From Bombilactobacillus apium (GTDB lineage: Bacteria; Bacillota; Bacilli; Lactobacillales; Lactobacillaceae), in NCBI RefSeq assembly GCF_013385145.1, contig NZ_JABZEC010000005.1:62001-126000 (forward strand): a stretch of 64,000 bases of DNA, read 5' to 3'. The notes beneath the pieces are model-generated. The model did no database searches and was not told the DNA's origin. It saw nothing but the letters and a program-made list of their open reading frames with translations. Both the position numbers and the translations under genes were made by a program. The number at the start of each line of letters is the position of its first letter. The first letter of the stretch is position 1. Shown here in pieces: positions 35,461 through 44,813 of this stretch.

Positions 35461-36018
35461 TTACTGGGACATATCAGTATAATTAAGATGTGAATAGATC
35501 TCTAAGTCATGATATTTTTGATTATAAAAAGAACAGTCTCTGAGCTTGGCCTCCCGTTGAAAACCTAGACGCTGGGGGACATGTTGAGCTCTAAAATTTA
35601 AGCTATCAATCCAAATCTCTAAACGATGGAGGTGAAGTTGATTAAAACCGTAAGCAATGATTTTTTCTAGAGTATGAGTCATAATTCCGTGTTTTTGAAA
35701 TTGGGGTGCTAGCCAGTAACCAACTTTAGCCCGATGATTATTGGGTTCAATTTCATGTAAGTCAATGACTCCACCAGGAAGGCCGTCTATACAAATTATG
35801 AGGAGAAAGATTTCCTGTTTATACATTTGTTGCTGTACGATCTTAATGAAATCCTGTTCATCATCTATAGTTTGGATTTGTGATACCCATGTTAGCCATG
35901 GCTGGAGATGCTTGCGATTGTTATCTATCAGTTCAAAAAGATCCGACGCATGATCCGGTTCTGGCAAAACTAATTGGATAACAGAGTCGTCTAGTTCAAA
36001 TTGCGGCGCTAAAAACAT
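35461..36018 (-). CDS. GNAT acetyltransferase, RimJ/RimL type
   Basis: A 185-aa acetyltransferase of the RimJ/RimL (ribosomal protein N-alpha) subgroup. Typical elements are the N-terminal strand with LVLPEPDHASDLFELID, the central NHRAKVGYWLAPQFQKHGIMT (acetyl-CoA loop) and LHRLEIWIDSLNFRAQHVPQRLGFQREAKLRD. RimL-like proteins may also acetylate serine peptides or detoxify peptide antibiotics, so the substrate is open. AGGAAGG precedes the ATG on the minus strand. Confidence 0.85.
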   Translation of the reverse strand: MFLAPQFELDDSVIQLVLPEPDHASDLFELIDNNRKHLQPWLTWVSQIQTIDDEQDFIKIVQQQMYKQEIFLLIICIDGLPGGVIDLHEIEPNNHRAKVGYWLAPQFQKHGIMTHTLEKIIAYGFNQLHLHRLEIWIDSLNFRAQHVPQRLGFQREAKLRDCSFYNQKYHDLEIYSHLNYTDMSQ

Positions 36019-36054
36019 AGTTATCCTTCCTCTCTCGTTTAACCCTCTAATAAA

Positions 36055-36084
36055 GATTTTACACGCAAGGATTTTACACGCAAG
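36055..36084. repeat. Perfect 15-bp tandem duplication
   Basis: GATTTTACACGCAAG occurs twice in direct succession in the gap between the clpE terminator and the RimL-like gene. It looks like a recent slippage event; no function is suggested. Confidence 0.9.
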
Positions 36085-36114
36085 AACGAAGCTTGTCGAT
36101 TAAATACTCAAAAT

Positions 36115-36146
36115 AAAAACCTCCTATTTTAAGTAGGAGGTTTTTT
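36115..36146 (-). terminator. Terminator of clpE
   Basis: AAAAACCTCCTA pairs with TAGGAGGTTTTT around TTTTAAG; symmetrical, so it can act on either strand. Confidence 0.85.
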
Positions 36147-36174
36147 GTTAGCGTCAAGATTTCTATAAAAATTT

Positions 36175-38382
36175 TTAGTCTGAAGTAGATTTTTCTTTGG
36201 CGGAAGGGTCCTTTGGAGCACTTGTCAAGGCTTGAACTTGAATTTGATCATCCTTTAAAACGGCTTGCAAGTGCTTTTCTTGGGGATGTTCTAAGAAGTA
36301 ATCAGCAACTTTATCTTCGATTTGTTCCTGAATTACCCGCCGTAAAGGCCGAGCTCCCATATGCGGATTGTAGCCTAAGTCTACAATCTTGGTTTTAGCT
36401 TCTGGACTAACTTTAATATCTAAACCTTGATCAGCAATCATCTTATTGGTATCGGTAATCATCAGATCAACAATCTTCATGAGGTTTGGCTTGGAAAGCG
36501 GTGAGAACTCAATAATTCCATCAAAACGGTTTAAGAATTCAGGTTTGAAGTAATTCTTTAACTTGTCTAAGACTGAATTGGTCATTCCGTTAGTAGCAGC
36601 TCCAAAACCAACATTAGCTTCGCTATCACCTTGACCAGCATTAGAAGTCATGATGATAATCGTATCCTTGAAGCTGACGGTCCGACCTTGAGAATCGGTT
36701 AAACGACCATCATCTAAAATCTGCAAGAACATGTGCATGACATCTGGATGGGCTTTTTCGATTTCATCGAGCAGAATTAGACTGTACGGATTCCGGCGAA
36801 CTTTTTCGGTTAACTGACCAGCTTCTTCATAGCCGACATACCCCGGGGGAGAACCGATCAATTTAGAAATACTGTGTTTTTCCATATACTCCGACATGTC
36901 AAAACGAATCATCGAATCTGGACTACCAAAGAGTTGTCGGGCCAATTGCTTAGCTAATTCCGTTTTTCCAACACCGGTTGGACCAACAAAGAGGAAGGAA
37001 CCAATTGGCCGTCCCGTTTTATTAAAGCCAACCCGATTTCGACGAATAGCACGACTGACTTGTTCAACGGCTTTATCTTGACCAATGACATGAGCTTTTA
37101 AGTCGGGAGTCAAGTTGAGCAATTGTTCTTGCTCTTGTTGCTTAAGTTGACCCACAGGAATATTAGTTTTTTCTTCGACAATTTTTTCAATATCTTGTTC
37201 AGTAACCGTTGGTTCTTGTTCGGTATCAACCTTGTTATCGCGCATGTCTTCTAGTTTCTTAACTTGATCACGATAGAAAGCCGCTTTTTCATAATCTTCT
37301 TGTTTGAGAGCCGTTTGCTTTTGAGCTTGCGCCTGATCAATCTTTTGTTGGACATCTTTGGGATCGATCGGGTTTAAGGTTAGATTTTTTCGAGAGCCGG
37401 ATTCATCTAAGAGGTCAATCGCTTTATCAGGAAGGAAACGATCTTGGATATAGCGACTAGAGAGATTAGCCGCAGCTTCAATTGCCGCCTTCGTATATTT
37501 TACATGGTGGTAATTTTCATATTTTGGTTGAATTCCAACTAAAATTTGTAGAGTTTGGTCAACCGTAGGTTCATTAACTTCCACTGGTTGTAAACGCCGG
37601 GCTAAAGCGGCATCCTTTTCGATTTGACGATATTCGTTGAAGGTTGTGGCCCCAACTAATTGTAATTCGCCCCGCGCTAAGGCTGGCTTTAAAACATTAC
37701 CGGCATCCATGCTACCTTCAGCATTTCCTGCGCCCACAATTTCGTGAATTTCATCAATGAATAAAATGATATTTTGATCATTATGCAATTCTTTGATTAA
37801 TTGTTGCATTCGTTGTTCAAATTGTCCCCGAACTCCAGTGCCTTGGACTAAAGAGGCAACATCTAGACGAACTACGCGCTTATTTTGAAGTTTCTCGGGA
37901 ACTTGACTGTCAACGATCTTTTGAGCTAAGCCTTCGACCACTGCGGTTTTCCCAACTCCAGCTTCCCCAATTAAAACCGGATTATTCTTGGTTCGCCGAT
38001 TTAAAATCTCAATTACTCGATGAATTTCGCGATCGCGACCGATTACCGGATCAATTTTTCCGGCTTTGGCTTGTGCGGTTAAGTCAACGCCAAATTGTGC
38101 TAAGAGGCTATTTCCAGAATTACGATTGCCGCCGCCATTGTTTCCAGCGGCTGTCGCTTGGAGATTATTAGGCATTGGTGCTTGAGAGTTGAGGGCATTA
38201 AAGAAATCACCTAAATCTCCAAAGCCGAAGGGACCATTGCTGGGATTATCGTTCGCTAAAGATTGTTGTTCTCTTAATTTTTGATAACAGTTCTGACATA
38301 AATTAATTTCTGTCCGTCGACCATTAACTGAAGTATAGAGATGGATAGTAGCTTCATTCTGATGACAATTTTGACAAAGCAT
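36175..38382 (-). CDS. clpE: ATP-dependent Clp protease ATP-binding subunit ClpE
   Basis: A 735-aa class I Clp ATPase that unfolds substrates for ClpP under stress. The ClpE-specific N-terminal zinc finger is present (Cys3, Cys6, Cys29, Cys32), followed by a Gln/Asn/Gly-rich linker, AAA+ module 1 (GEAGVGKTA), a UVR coiled-coil ([20 protein letters not shown]) and AAA+ module 2 ([10 protein letters not shown], sensor 2 GARPLRR). Its promoter is overlain by a CIRCE element, so heat-shock control by HrcA is expected. The protein ends in a lysine/serine-rich tail. Confidence 0.95.
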   Translation of the reverse strand: MLCQNCHQNEATIHLYTSVNGRRTEINLCQNCYQKLREQQSLANDNPSNGPFGFGDLGDFFNALNSQAPMPNNLQATAAGNNGGGNRNSGNSLLAQFGVDLTAQAKAGKIDPVIGRDREIHRVIEILNRRTKNNPVLIGEAGVGKTAVVEGLAQKIVDSQVPEKLQNKRVVRLDVASLVQGTGVRGQFEQRMQQLIKELHNDQNIILFIDEIHEIVGAGNAEGSMDAGNVLKPALARGELQLVGATTFNEYRQIEKDAALARRLQPVEVNEPTVDQTLQILVGIQPKYENYHHVKYTKAAIEAAANLSSRYIQDRFLPDKAIDLLDESGSRKNLTLNPIDPKDVQQKIDQAQAQKQTALKQEDYEKAAFYRDQVKKLEDMRDNKVDTEQEPTVTEQDIEKIVEEKTNIPVGQLKQQEQEQLLNLTPDLKAHVIGQDKAVEQVSRAIRRNRVGFNKTGRPIGSFLFVGPTGVGKTELAKQLARQLFGSPDSMIRFDMSEYMEKHSISKLIGSPPGYVGYEEAGQLTEKVRRNPYSLILLDEIEKAHPDVMHMFLQILDDGRLTDSQGRTVSFKDTIIIMTSNAGQGDSEANVGFGAATNGMTNSVLDKLKNYFKPEFLNRFDGIIEFSPLSKPNLMKIVDLMITDTNKMIADQGLDIKVSPEAKTKIVDLGYNPHMGARPLRRVIQEQIEDKVADYFLEHPQEKHLQAVLKDDQIQVQALTSAPKDPSAKEKSTSD

Positions 38383-38466
38383 TGATACAATTCCACCTTT
38401 CTAAAATAGAATTTCTTAAAAACAGCTCCCTTAAAGAGCAGGTACTAAATCCTTAGTACAATGAGT

Positions 38467-38502
38467 ATTATACAATTAGCACTCTAAGTGTTCAAGTGCT
38501 AA
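38467..38502 (-). promoter_or_regulatory. clpE promoter with CIRCE (HrcA operator)
   Basis: On the minus strand: -35 TTGAAC (38495-38490), 17-base spacer, -10 TATAAT (38472-38467). The + strand sequence 38476-38502 is TTAGCACTC, 9 bases, AAGTGCTAA, one base away from the CIRCE consensus (GAGTGCTAA in the second arm). The operator covers the -35 and the spacer, so HrcA binding would block RNA polymerase. Confidence 0.85.
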
Positions 38503-38655
38503 TTGATAAAATTAAGTAATTTTTTTAATTTTTCGGGGCTAACTAGTGATTTTTAGAATAAACTTAGCGAAGAAAGCTGGCCACAAACAGGCGAAGAACC
38601 TAATTTTTTGCGTTATAATAGGTAAAAACTAAAAGATCAAAGGAGGGAGCTTAGC

Positions 38656-38838
38656 TTGGATTATGAACAGGAAATAGCTGCTTTAGTGGCCGGAAAAATT
38701 GATCAGATTGAAGTAACCAAAGATCATTTTTTTGCTTTTAATAAAGTTTGGCGGCAGGCAGATTTGCGGAAGCAAATTGTGGGCGAAGCGCGCCATGATG
38801 GAACCGTTATTTATCGTTTTCAAGCCGAGGCTAAATAG
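38656..38838 (+). CDS. Small conserved-looking hypothetical protein, 60 aa
   Basis: A 60-aa acidic/basic soluble protein starting with TTG, 6 bases after AAAGGAGGGAG, a strong ribosome binding site that argues for a real gene. It has no membrane segment or known motif; it is likely a small alpha/beta protein (ending TVIYRFQAEAK). It lies divergent from clpE and upstream of ptsH, in its own short unit. I do not know its function. Confidence 0.6.
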   Translation: MDYEQEIAALVAGKIDQIEVTKDHFFAFNKVWRQADLRKQIVGEARHDGTVIYRFQAEAK

Positions 38839-38978
38839 TGAGTGCCAAGGGTTTTACCAACTTAAATTTAATTTTAAAACTTGCCATGCATTTTGAATAA
38901 TGTTACTGTTATGTTTGATGTAAAGTTAACCCTTTTCATTATTCAACGAATTCATTAGATTAAGCGAGGTTATTAAAT

Positions 38979-39245
38979 ATGGAAAAGAAAGACTTTCACG
39001 TAATTGCTGAAACTGGGATTCATGCTCGTCCAGCAACAATGTTGGTTCAAACTGCAAGTAAATTTAGTTCTGATATCAATTTAGAATACTCTGGTAAATC
39101 CGTTAACTTAAAGTCAATCATGGGCGTAATGTCTTTGGGTGTTGGCCAAGGTGCCGATGTGACAATTACTGCTGAAGGTGATGATGCTGCTGATGCTTTA
39201 GCTGCTATCGGTGACACAATGGTTAAGGAAGGACTTTCAGAATAA
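38979..39245 (+). CDS. ptsH: Phosphocarrier protein HPr
   Basis: An 88-aa PTS phosphocarrier. His15 in [11 protein letters not shown] receives phosphate from EI; Ser46 in [11 protein letters not shown] is the HPr kinase site that links carbon flux to CcpA-dependent repression in Firmicutes. The stop codon overlaps the ptsI start (TAATGA), the usual coupled ptsHI arrangement. Codon choice is clearly that of a highly expressed gene. Confidence 0.97.
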   Translation: MEKKDFHVIAETGIHARPATMLVQTASKFSSDINLEYSGKSVNLKSIMGVMSLGVGQGADVTITAEGDDAADALAAIGDTMVKEGLSE

Positions 39246-40978
39246 TGACGAAAACCTTAAAGGGGATTGCTGCGAGTGATGGTTTTGCAACGGCACCAGC
39301 ATATTTGTTAGTTGAACCTGATCTTTCCTTTAAGAAAACATCAATTACTGATGTTGCTGCTGAAGTACAACGTTTACAAGCTGCGTTGAAACAGTCAGAT
39401 GAAGAATTAACAACGATTCGGGACTTGGCTAAAGAATCTCTTGGTGAAGAAGAAGCTCAAGTATTTGATGCTCATAAAATGATCCTTGCAGATCCTGAAT
39501 TTACCGGTGCCGTTGAAACCCAAATTAAAGATCAGGCTGTTAATGCTGAACAAGCCTTGAAGGATGTTTTGGATAACTTCATTGCGATGTTTGAAGCAAT
39601 GACGGATAACAAATATATGCAAGAACGGGCTGCTGATGTTCGTGATGTAACTAAACGGGTTTTGAGCCATTTGTTAGGTGTAGAATTGCCCAGCCCAGCT
39701 TTAATTGATCACGAAGTGATTGTTGTAGCTCACGATTTAACTCCAAGTGATACAGCACAGTTAAATAAAAAATATGTCAAGGCTTTTGTAACTGACCTTG
39801 GTGGTCGGACTGCCCACTCCGCTATTATGGCACGTTCCTTAGAAATTCCCGCTATTGTGGGAACAGATACCATTACTACCGATGTGCAAGCTGGGCAAAC
39901 TTTGATTGTTGATGGAGTTCATGGTGATGCGGTGATTGAACCGACAAATACCGATATTGAACACTATCAAAAATTAGCTCAAGATTATGCTCAAGAGGCA
40001 GCTGAATGGGCTAAATTAAAGGATGCTGCTTCGATTACAGCTGATGGCAAACACTTTGATATTGCTGCCAACATTGGAACTCCAAAAGATTTAGATGGTG
40101 TAACGGCTAATGGTGCTGAAGCAATCGGTTTATATCGGACTGAATTCTTATACATGGATTCAGCTGAATTGCCGAGTGAAGATGATCAGTTTGAAGCCTA
40201 TAAAGAAGTTCTAGAGGGCATGCAAGGTAAACCAGTTGTCGTGCGGACCATGGATATTGGAGGAGACAAGCATTTACCATACTTGCCATTACCAGAAGAA
40301 ATGAATCCGTTCTTGGGTTATCGGGCAATTCGGATCAGTTTAGATCGTCAAGATATTTTCCGGACTCAACTACGAGCTTTGTTACGGGCCTCAGCCTTTG
40401 GTAAATTACGAATTATGTTCCCAATGATTGCCACTGTCCAAGAATTTCGGCAAGCTAAAGCTGTCTTAGACGAAGAAAAAGCTCAATTGCAAGCTCAAGG
40501 TGTAGCTCTGGGAGACGATCTTCAAGTTGGGATTATGATTGAAATTCCAGCAGCAGCGGTCTTGGCTGATCAATTAGCTAAAGAGGTTGACTTCTTTAGT
40601 ATTGGAACCAATGATTTGATTCAATATACGATGGCGGCTGATCGGGGTAATGAACATGTTTCTTATCTCTACCAACCTTATAATCCTTCAATTTTGCGTT
40701 TAATTAAGCACGTGATTGACTCTGCTCACCAGTCAGGTAAGTGGGTCGGGATGTGTGGTGAAGCTGCGGGAGATTCCACGATGGTTCCACTTCTTTTGGG
40801 AATGGGCTTAGACGAATATTCCATGAGTGCAACTTCAATTTTGCGCGTTCGTTCATTAATGAAACATTTGGATACGACTGAATTACAAGATTTGGTTCAA
40901 CAAGCTTTGAATGTTTCAATCAGTAATGATGATAACTTGAAGCTGGTTGCTGATTTTGTAGCTAAAAATCAACACTAA
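39245..40978 (+). CDS. ptsI: PTS enzyme I (phosphoenolpyruvate-protein phosphotransferase)
   Basis: A 577-aa general PTS component that moves phosphate from PEP to HPr. The phosphorylated His191 lies in [13 protein letters not shown]; the C-terminal PEP-binding TIM barrel shows [26 protein letters not shown] and the active-site Cys504 in GMCGEAAGD. It overlaps ptsH by one base and ends before a terminator. Confidence 0.97.
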   Translation: MTKTLKGIAASDGFATAPAYLLVEPDLSFKKTSITDVAAEVQRLQAALKQSDEELTTIRDLAKESLGEEEAQVFDAHKMILADPEFTGAVETQIKDQAVNAEQALKDVLDNFIAMFEAMTDNKYMQERAADVRDVTKRVLSHLLGVELPSPALIDHEVIVVAHDLTPSDTAQLNKKYVKAFVTDLGGRTAHSAIMARSLEIPAIVGTDTITTDVQAGQTLIVDGVHGDAVIEPTNTDIEHYQKLAQDYAQEAAEWAKLKDAASITADGKHFDIAANIGTPKDLDGVTANGAEAIGLYRTEFLYMDSAELPSEDDQFEAYKEVLEGMQGKPVVVRTMDIGGDKHLPYLPLPEEMNPFLGYRAIRISLDRQDIFRTQLRALLRASAFGKLRIMFPMIATVQEFRQAKAVLDEEKAQLQAQGVALGDDLQVGIMIEIPAAAVLADQLAKEVDFFSIGTNDLIQYTMAADRGNEHVSYLYQPYNPSILRLIKHVIDSAHQSGKWVGMCGEAAGDSTMVPLLLGMGLDEYSMSATSILRVRSLMKHLDTTELQDLVQQALNVSISNDDNLKLVADFVAKNQH

Positions 40979-40992
40979 TGATTGAGAAGAAA

Positions 40993-41027
40993 AGTCCGGT
41001 TGGGTTATTACCAGCTGGGCTTTTTTT
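40993..41027 (+). terminator. Terminator of ptsHI
   Basis: AGTCCGGTTGG pairs with CCAGCTGGGCT (with G-U pairs) around GTTATTA, followed by TTTTTTT. Confidence 0.75.
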
Positions 41028-41049
41028 GAATTTTAAAAAGTGGAGGTAG

Positions 41050-41787
41050 ATGATGAAATTAACGGTCTTAGGTTATTATGGCGGCTATCCTTATCAGGGA
41101 CAGGGAACTAGCGGCTATTTATTACAAGATCAAGGCTTTAATCTTTTAATTGATTGCGGTAGCGGCGTTTTAAATTCGTTACAAAAATTTCTGGATCCGT
41201 TGCAATTGGACGCTGTTCTCTTGACTCACTATCATCATGACCATATTGCCGATGTCGGTGTTTTACAATATTATTGGCAATTACACTCGGGATCAAAAAA
41301 AGAGGCGCAACTGCCAATCTATGGGCCGACACAGGATCCTTTACATTGTGCTAGTTTAACCTTACCGGGAGTAACTATTAGCCATGGATATGCGGGACTA
41401 GAAATTCTCCAACTGGGACCTTTAACCGTGAATTTTTTAACCACGGTTCATCCAGTACCAGCCTTTGCAATTCGAATTACTGGTTCTCAACAGCAAATTT
41501 TAACTTACACCGCTGATACAGCTTATTTTTCTGGTTTAATCGATTTTTCCCAAAAGTCAGATTTGTTAATTGCGGACACTAATTTTCCTGCTCAGCAGCC
41601 GGGAAAATTGTGGCATCTAACTTCCACTCAAGCGGGACAATTGGCCAGTCAGGCTCAGGTCGGGCAACTATTAATTTCTCATCTTCCGCAAGAGTACCCA
41701 TTGGATCAATTACAGAAACAAGCACAAACCGCTGCCGGTTCAATTCCCGTTCAAAGAGCAGCAACAGGACTTCAAATAGATCTCTAG
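41050..41787 (+). CDS. MBL-fold metallo-hydrolase
   Basis: A 245-aa metallo-beta-lactamase-fold protein. The metal-binding motif HYHHDH (HxHxDH) follows the typical strand AVLLTHYHHDHIADV; other ligands are likely His in TVHPVPAF, Asp in YTADTAY and His near ISHLPQ. RNase Z-like subgroups share this pattern, but the exo- or phosphodiesterase substrate is not evident. Two in-frame ATGs (41050, 41053) follow GGAGG; either may be used. Confidence 0.85.
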   Translation: MMKLTVLGYYGGYPYQGQGTSGYLLQDQGFNLLIDCGSGVLNSLQKFLDPLQLDAVLLTHYHHDHIADVGVLQYYWQLHSGSKKEAQLPIYGPTQDPLHCASLTLPGVTISHGYAGLEILQLGPLTVNFLTTVHPVPAFAIRITGSQQQILTYTADTAYFSGLIDFSQKSDLLIADTNFPAQQPGKLWHLTSTQAGQLASQAQVGQLLISHLPQEYPLDQLQKQAQTAAGSIPVQRAATGLQIDL

Positions 41788-41853
41788 GTGAGAAAATACC
41801 ACTCTATTCCATTTTATTATTAAAATAATTTAAATAATAAATCTTATTGCAAA

Positions 41854-41906
41854 TGTTAGTCTAACAAGTGTAAGTTATAGACAATTTGTTTAACAAATTA
41901 TATAAT
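41854..41906 (+). promoter_or_regulatory. spx promoter with two palindromes
   Basis: -35 TAGACA (41878-41883), a 17-base spacer and -10 TATAAT (41901-41906). The spacer is almost filled by the palindrome AATTTGTT-T-AACAAATT (41883-41899). A second palindrome TGTTAG-T-CTAACA lies upstream (41854-41866). Both share a TGTT...AACA core and look like operator sites; the regulator is unknown. Confidence 0.6.
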
Positions 41907-41953
41907 TAACAATGTTTAAGATTGAAATTGGGCGGAGAAGGAGTGATTGGAAG

Positions 41954-42349
41954 ATGGTAATTTTATATACTTCACCAAGTTGTACGTCTTGTCGAAAAGC
42001 CAAGAAATGGTTTCAAAATCACGATATTATATTTCATGATCGTAATATTTTTGCACAACCGTTGACAAGTGACGAAATAAAAAAGATTTTACAAATGACG
42101 GAGTACGGAACTGAAGAGATCATCTCCACCCGTTCTAAGATTTATCAGTCTTTATCAGTCTCGATTGATGATCTGACGACGGATCAGCTAATTGCTTTAA
42201 TTGAACAAAATCCGGGGATTTTGCGGCGGCCGATTATGATGGACGAAAAAAGTCTCCAAGTCGGTTATAATGAAGATGAGATTCGGCGCTTCTTGCCCCG
42301 GCAGGTTCGGGTGATGGAATTGAGAGAACTCAAACGAGCCAGCAATTAG
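41954..42349 (+). CDS. spx: Transcriptional regulator Spx
   Basis: A 131-aa ArsC-like protein, exactly the usual Spx length, that binds the RNA polymerase alpha C-terminal domain and activates disulfide-stress genes. The redox switch Cys10-x-x-Cys13 is in [13 protein letters not shown]. The RPI segment ([26 protein letters not shown]) is intact. ATG 41954 follows AAGGAG at about 10 bases. The window also holds its likely degradation partners mecA and an spxH-like gene. Confidence 0.92.
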   Translation: MVILYTSPSCTSCRKAKKWFQNHDIIFHDRNIFAQPLTSDEIKKILQMTEYGTEEIISTRSKIYQSLSVSIDDLTTDQLIALIEQNPGILRRPIMMDEKSLQVGYNEDEIRRFLPRQVRVMELRELKRASN

Positions 42350-42379
42350 ATGAAAGAGTACGATTGAAACTAAAATAGA

Positions 42380-42407
42380 CTGAAGGTCGAACCCTTCGGT
42401 TTTTTTA
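42380..42407 (+). terminator. Terminator of spx
   Basis: CTGAAGG and CCTTCGG pair around TCGAAC, followed by TTTTTTTT. Confidence 0.75.
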
Positions 42408-42454
42408 TTTTTAAATCCAAATTTAGAAAAATTAAATAGTTCGTGTTTTATAGC

Positions 42455-42489
42455 TTTACATTATGTTAGTGCCTGTTAAAATTAACATA
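42455..42489 (+). promoter_or_regulatory. mecA promoter with TGTTAA palindrome
   Basis: -35 TTTACA (42455-42460), 16-base spacer, -10 TAAAAT (42477-42482). TGTTAA-AA-TTAACA (42474-42487) covers the -10 box, and TATGTTA/TAACATA (42462-42489) gives a wider inverted repeat. The half-site resembles those at spx. Confidence 0.5.
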
Positions 42490-42506
42490 GGTTAGAAAGA
42501 TGGGTA

Positions 42507-43157
42507 GTGGTAACTGTGGAAATTGAACATGTCAATGATAATATAATTAGAGTAGTTTTAGGCCCGCATGATTTGGAAGAACGAGGGATTAATATGCTCG
42601 ATTTGTTGGGAAATCGCAAACAAATCGAAGACTTTTTTTATAGTATTTTAGAAGAAGTTGATACGGATCACAGTTTTACCAAAGACCAAGCGGTTACTTT
42701 TCAAGTGATGCCCAATGCTAATGGTCTAGAACTCTTGATTTCCAAAGTCACTGGTGATCATGAAGAGGAACCTGCTACAGTTTTAGCTCATGAACTAGAT
42801 GATGCGATCGAAGAAGAGAAAGAATCAAACGCAGTTTCAGATGCTAATTCAGAAGGAAATACACAAGAACTAGTTATTAATTTTGAACAGTTTGAAGATT
42901 TCTTGGCTCTCAGCCGGACTTTTTATTTAGAAAATGGCCGAAGTGATCTATATCGCTATCAGGATGATTATTATTTAAAATTGACCGTCTATCCGGAAGA
43001 ATTACGGCAAATGGATATTGAAGATATCAAGGCGTTAGTCAGCGAATATGGTCAGGTAGAAGAAGGCATGGCGGCAATGATTAGTGAATTTGGCAAAAGT
43101 ATTATGGCTCAGACCGCCTTGGAATTAGCGCGTTATTACTTTTTGAGTACTGATTAG
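42507..43157 (+). CDS. mecA: Adaptor protein MecA
   Basis: A 216-aa adaptor that delivers ComK-, ComX- or Spx-type substrates to ClpCP. The N-terminal substrate-binding domain (EERGINMLDLLGNRKQIEDFFYSILEEVD) and the C-terminal Clp-binding domain (DLYRYQDDYYLKL, EYGQVEEG) are joined by an acidic linker (about residues 90-125). The start is GTG at 42507; a second in-frame GTG at 42516 would give a protein beginning at the family's usual N-terminus. Confidence 0.92.
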   Translation: MVTVEIEHVNDNIIRVVLGPHDLEERGINMLDLLGNRKQIEDFFYSILEEVDTDHSFTKDQAVTFQVMPNANGLELLISKVTGDHEEEPATVLAHELDDAIEEEKESNAVSDANSEGNTQELVINFEQFEDFLALSRTFYLENGRSDLYRYQDDYYLKLTVYPEELRQMDIEDIKALVSEYGQVEEGMAAMISEFGKSIMAQTALELARYYFLSTD

Positions 43158-43181
43158 TTCAAAGGGGTAATTAGAATAAGG

Positions 43182-44099
43182 GTGTTTCTTATTCAAGTTG
43201 CTCAAGATCAAGACCAGCATTTAATATACGCTGCGGATTATCAACAGGAACGACCGCTTTTTTGTCCCCAATGTCATCGAAGAGTTCAATTCGTGATGGG
43301 AGATAAAAAGCGGCCGTTTTTTCGTCATCTTTCTCCAAAGACGCATTTCAATAATGAGTCTGCGATTCACCGTCAGGGAAAACAATGGTTGGGCGCCTTT
43401 TTTCGACCATGGGGACCAACGGAATTCGAAGTTTGGGCTCCGCCAGATCAGCGGATTGACGTCTTGGTCCATCAAAAAAGGTCGCTAGCGGTAGAGTATC
43501 AATGTGCCCCTATTGGAGCGGACGAATTGGCCTTTCGTCAGCATTCGTATTGGAAGAAAAAGTTTCATCCAGTTTGGATTTTTGGCGAAAAGCATTATCA
43601 ACAAGCGACTAAACTAGCTCATTTACAGCGAATTGTTAGTTATAGTCCTGTTTGGGAATTTTATGTGCTTTTCAAATTGCCCCAGGAAAATTATTTACGT
43701 TTGCATTATCAGTATCAGGTTCGACCAGAAAGCCGCAAATTATATTGGCAGCAACAAATTTTGTCTACTTGGGAGCAGCTCCAATCTTTTCGTCCTCCAA
43801 CTAGTTCTCGGCGAAAGCTAGGGATTAACTGGCAGTCCTGGTACTTGGACCAGCAGGTTCATCCTGATCAGAATTTTATTTATTGGCAGAACTATTGCTA
43901 TCGTCAGCGTCTTGATTTAAAAGAATACATTCAAAAAACACCGCTCCAGGCGGTGTTTCCAATCTATCGTTGTCCGGTTTGTTATCTACAGTTGGCCCGC
44001 AGGGCTCAGCAACCATTTTTAGCCAGTTTGCCATTGGTTAAATCTAAGACTATTTTAAAATGTGCAAATCTGGCGAGTCGCCGGATTGGGAAGTCCTAG
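43182..44099 (+). CDS. coiA: Competence protein CoiA
   Basis: A 305-aa protein required after DNA uptake during transformation. The N-terminal zinc-finger-like part (LFCPQCHRRVQFV) and the PD-(D/E)XK-like nuclease segment (QRIDVLVHQKRSLAVEYQCAP) are visible, with a later CPVCYLQLARR. The start is GTG with AAGGGG-like sequence upstream. It ends 50 bases inside the convergent spxH-like gene. Together with an EndA-like nuclease and mecA it suggests at least remnants of a competence system. Confidence 0.85.
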   Translation: MFLIQVAQDQDQHLIYAADYQQERPLFCPQCHRRVQFVMGDKKRPFFRHLSPKTHFNNESAIHRQGKQWLGAFFRPWGPTEFEVWAPPDQRIDVLVHQKRSLAVEYQCAPIGADELAFRQHSYWKKKFHPVWIFGEKHYQQATKLAHLQRIVSYSPVWEFYVLFKLPQENYLRLHYQYQVRPESRKLYWQQQILSTWEQLQSFRPPTSSRRKLGINWQSWYLDQQVHPDQNFIYWQNYCYRQRLDLKEYIQKTPLQAVFPIYRCPVCYLQLARRAQQPFLASLPLVKSKTILKCANLASRRIGKS

Positions 44100-44667
44100 A
44101 TCTAAACATTTGCTCTAAAAAGGATTGGAGCTTTTCTGTTTGACAGTCGTTAACCAAGGTGGCTGGAGTAGTCTCATTTTGAAGGTAGTCATTGATGAGT
44201 ACTGCTGGTGTCTGATTAACGGAAACAGAAGCCACTAGTTGTTGATCAGCTTGGATTTTTTTAGTGACTAAGGGGTTGTGCACATCTTCTTCTAGAGACT
44301 GATAGTTAAGGTTAGCCTGATGAGCTAGCCTTTTAATTAGAGCGGGAGAAAAGGCTTCTGGTCGCTTGGCTAGAGTTTCTTGAAAAAGAAAGAGTAATTT
44401 CCGCGCCCGCTGATGGCCTTGAAAATTAGCGGCTTGGATGTAACGAGTCGCTTGGTAGGATAATTGAGTAAGTTGATTACGGAGCTTTAAATTATCAGCA
44501 CTAATTTGGTGTGTTTTACAGTAAGTGTTAATTGTTTTTAAATCACTTAAAGTAACAAAGCGGAGCGTGATATTGACACCATTATGTTTAGCAAAATCAG
44601 AAATTATTTTTTCAGTTGTTAAGCAGCAGTTTTCAAGGGGACTGACAAAAACGAATACTTCCCACAC
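44050..44667 (-). CDS. SpxH/YjbH-like DsbA-family adaptor
   Basis: A 205-aa thioredoxin-fold (DsbA family) protein of the YjbH/SpxH group, which presents Spx to ClpXP. The N-terminal strand is WEVFVFVSPLENCC; the usual PLCPDCW motif is replaced by PLENCC, so any redox motif is altered. The C-terminal part has VNQTPAVLIND, the cis-Pro loop. The GTG at 44667 is preferred because AAGGAGG lies 8 bases upstream. The family assignment is moderate. Confidence 0.7.
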   Translation of the reverse strand: MWEVFVFVSPLENCCLTTEKIISDFAKHNGVNITLRFVTLSDLKTINTYCKTHQISADNLKLRNQLTQLSYQATRYIQAANFQGHQRARKLLFLFQETLAKRPEAFSPALIKRLAHQANLNYQSLEEDVHNPLVTKKIQADQQLVASVSVNQTPAVLINDYLQNETTPATLVNDCQTEKLQSFLEQMFRSRTSQSGDSPDLHILK

Positions 44668-44813
44668 GTTGATCCCTCCTTGTGACAATTAATCGCAAAA
44701 TGTCACCAAAGTAATGCTATCAAAATTTTGAATGATTGCAAATAATTTACTCAAGGAATCAATCTTTCAAGTCAAGAACAGTATGGTATAGTTAAACTCG
44801 TTGAGGTGATAAT

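Noticed and set aside
41883-41899. PerR box in the spx promoter
   Set aside because: The palindrome AATTTGTT-T-AACAAATT does not fit the TTATAAT-N-ATTATAA PerR consensus well enough.
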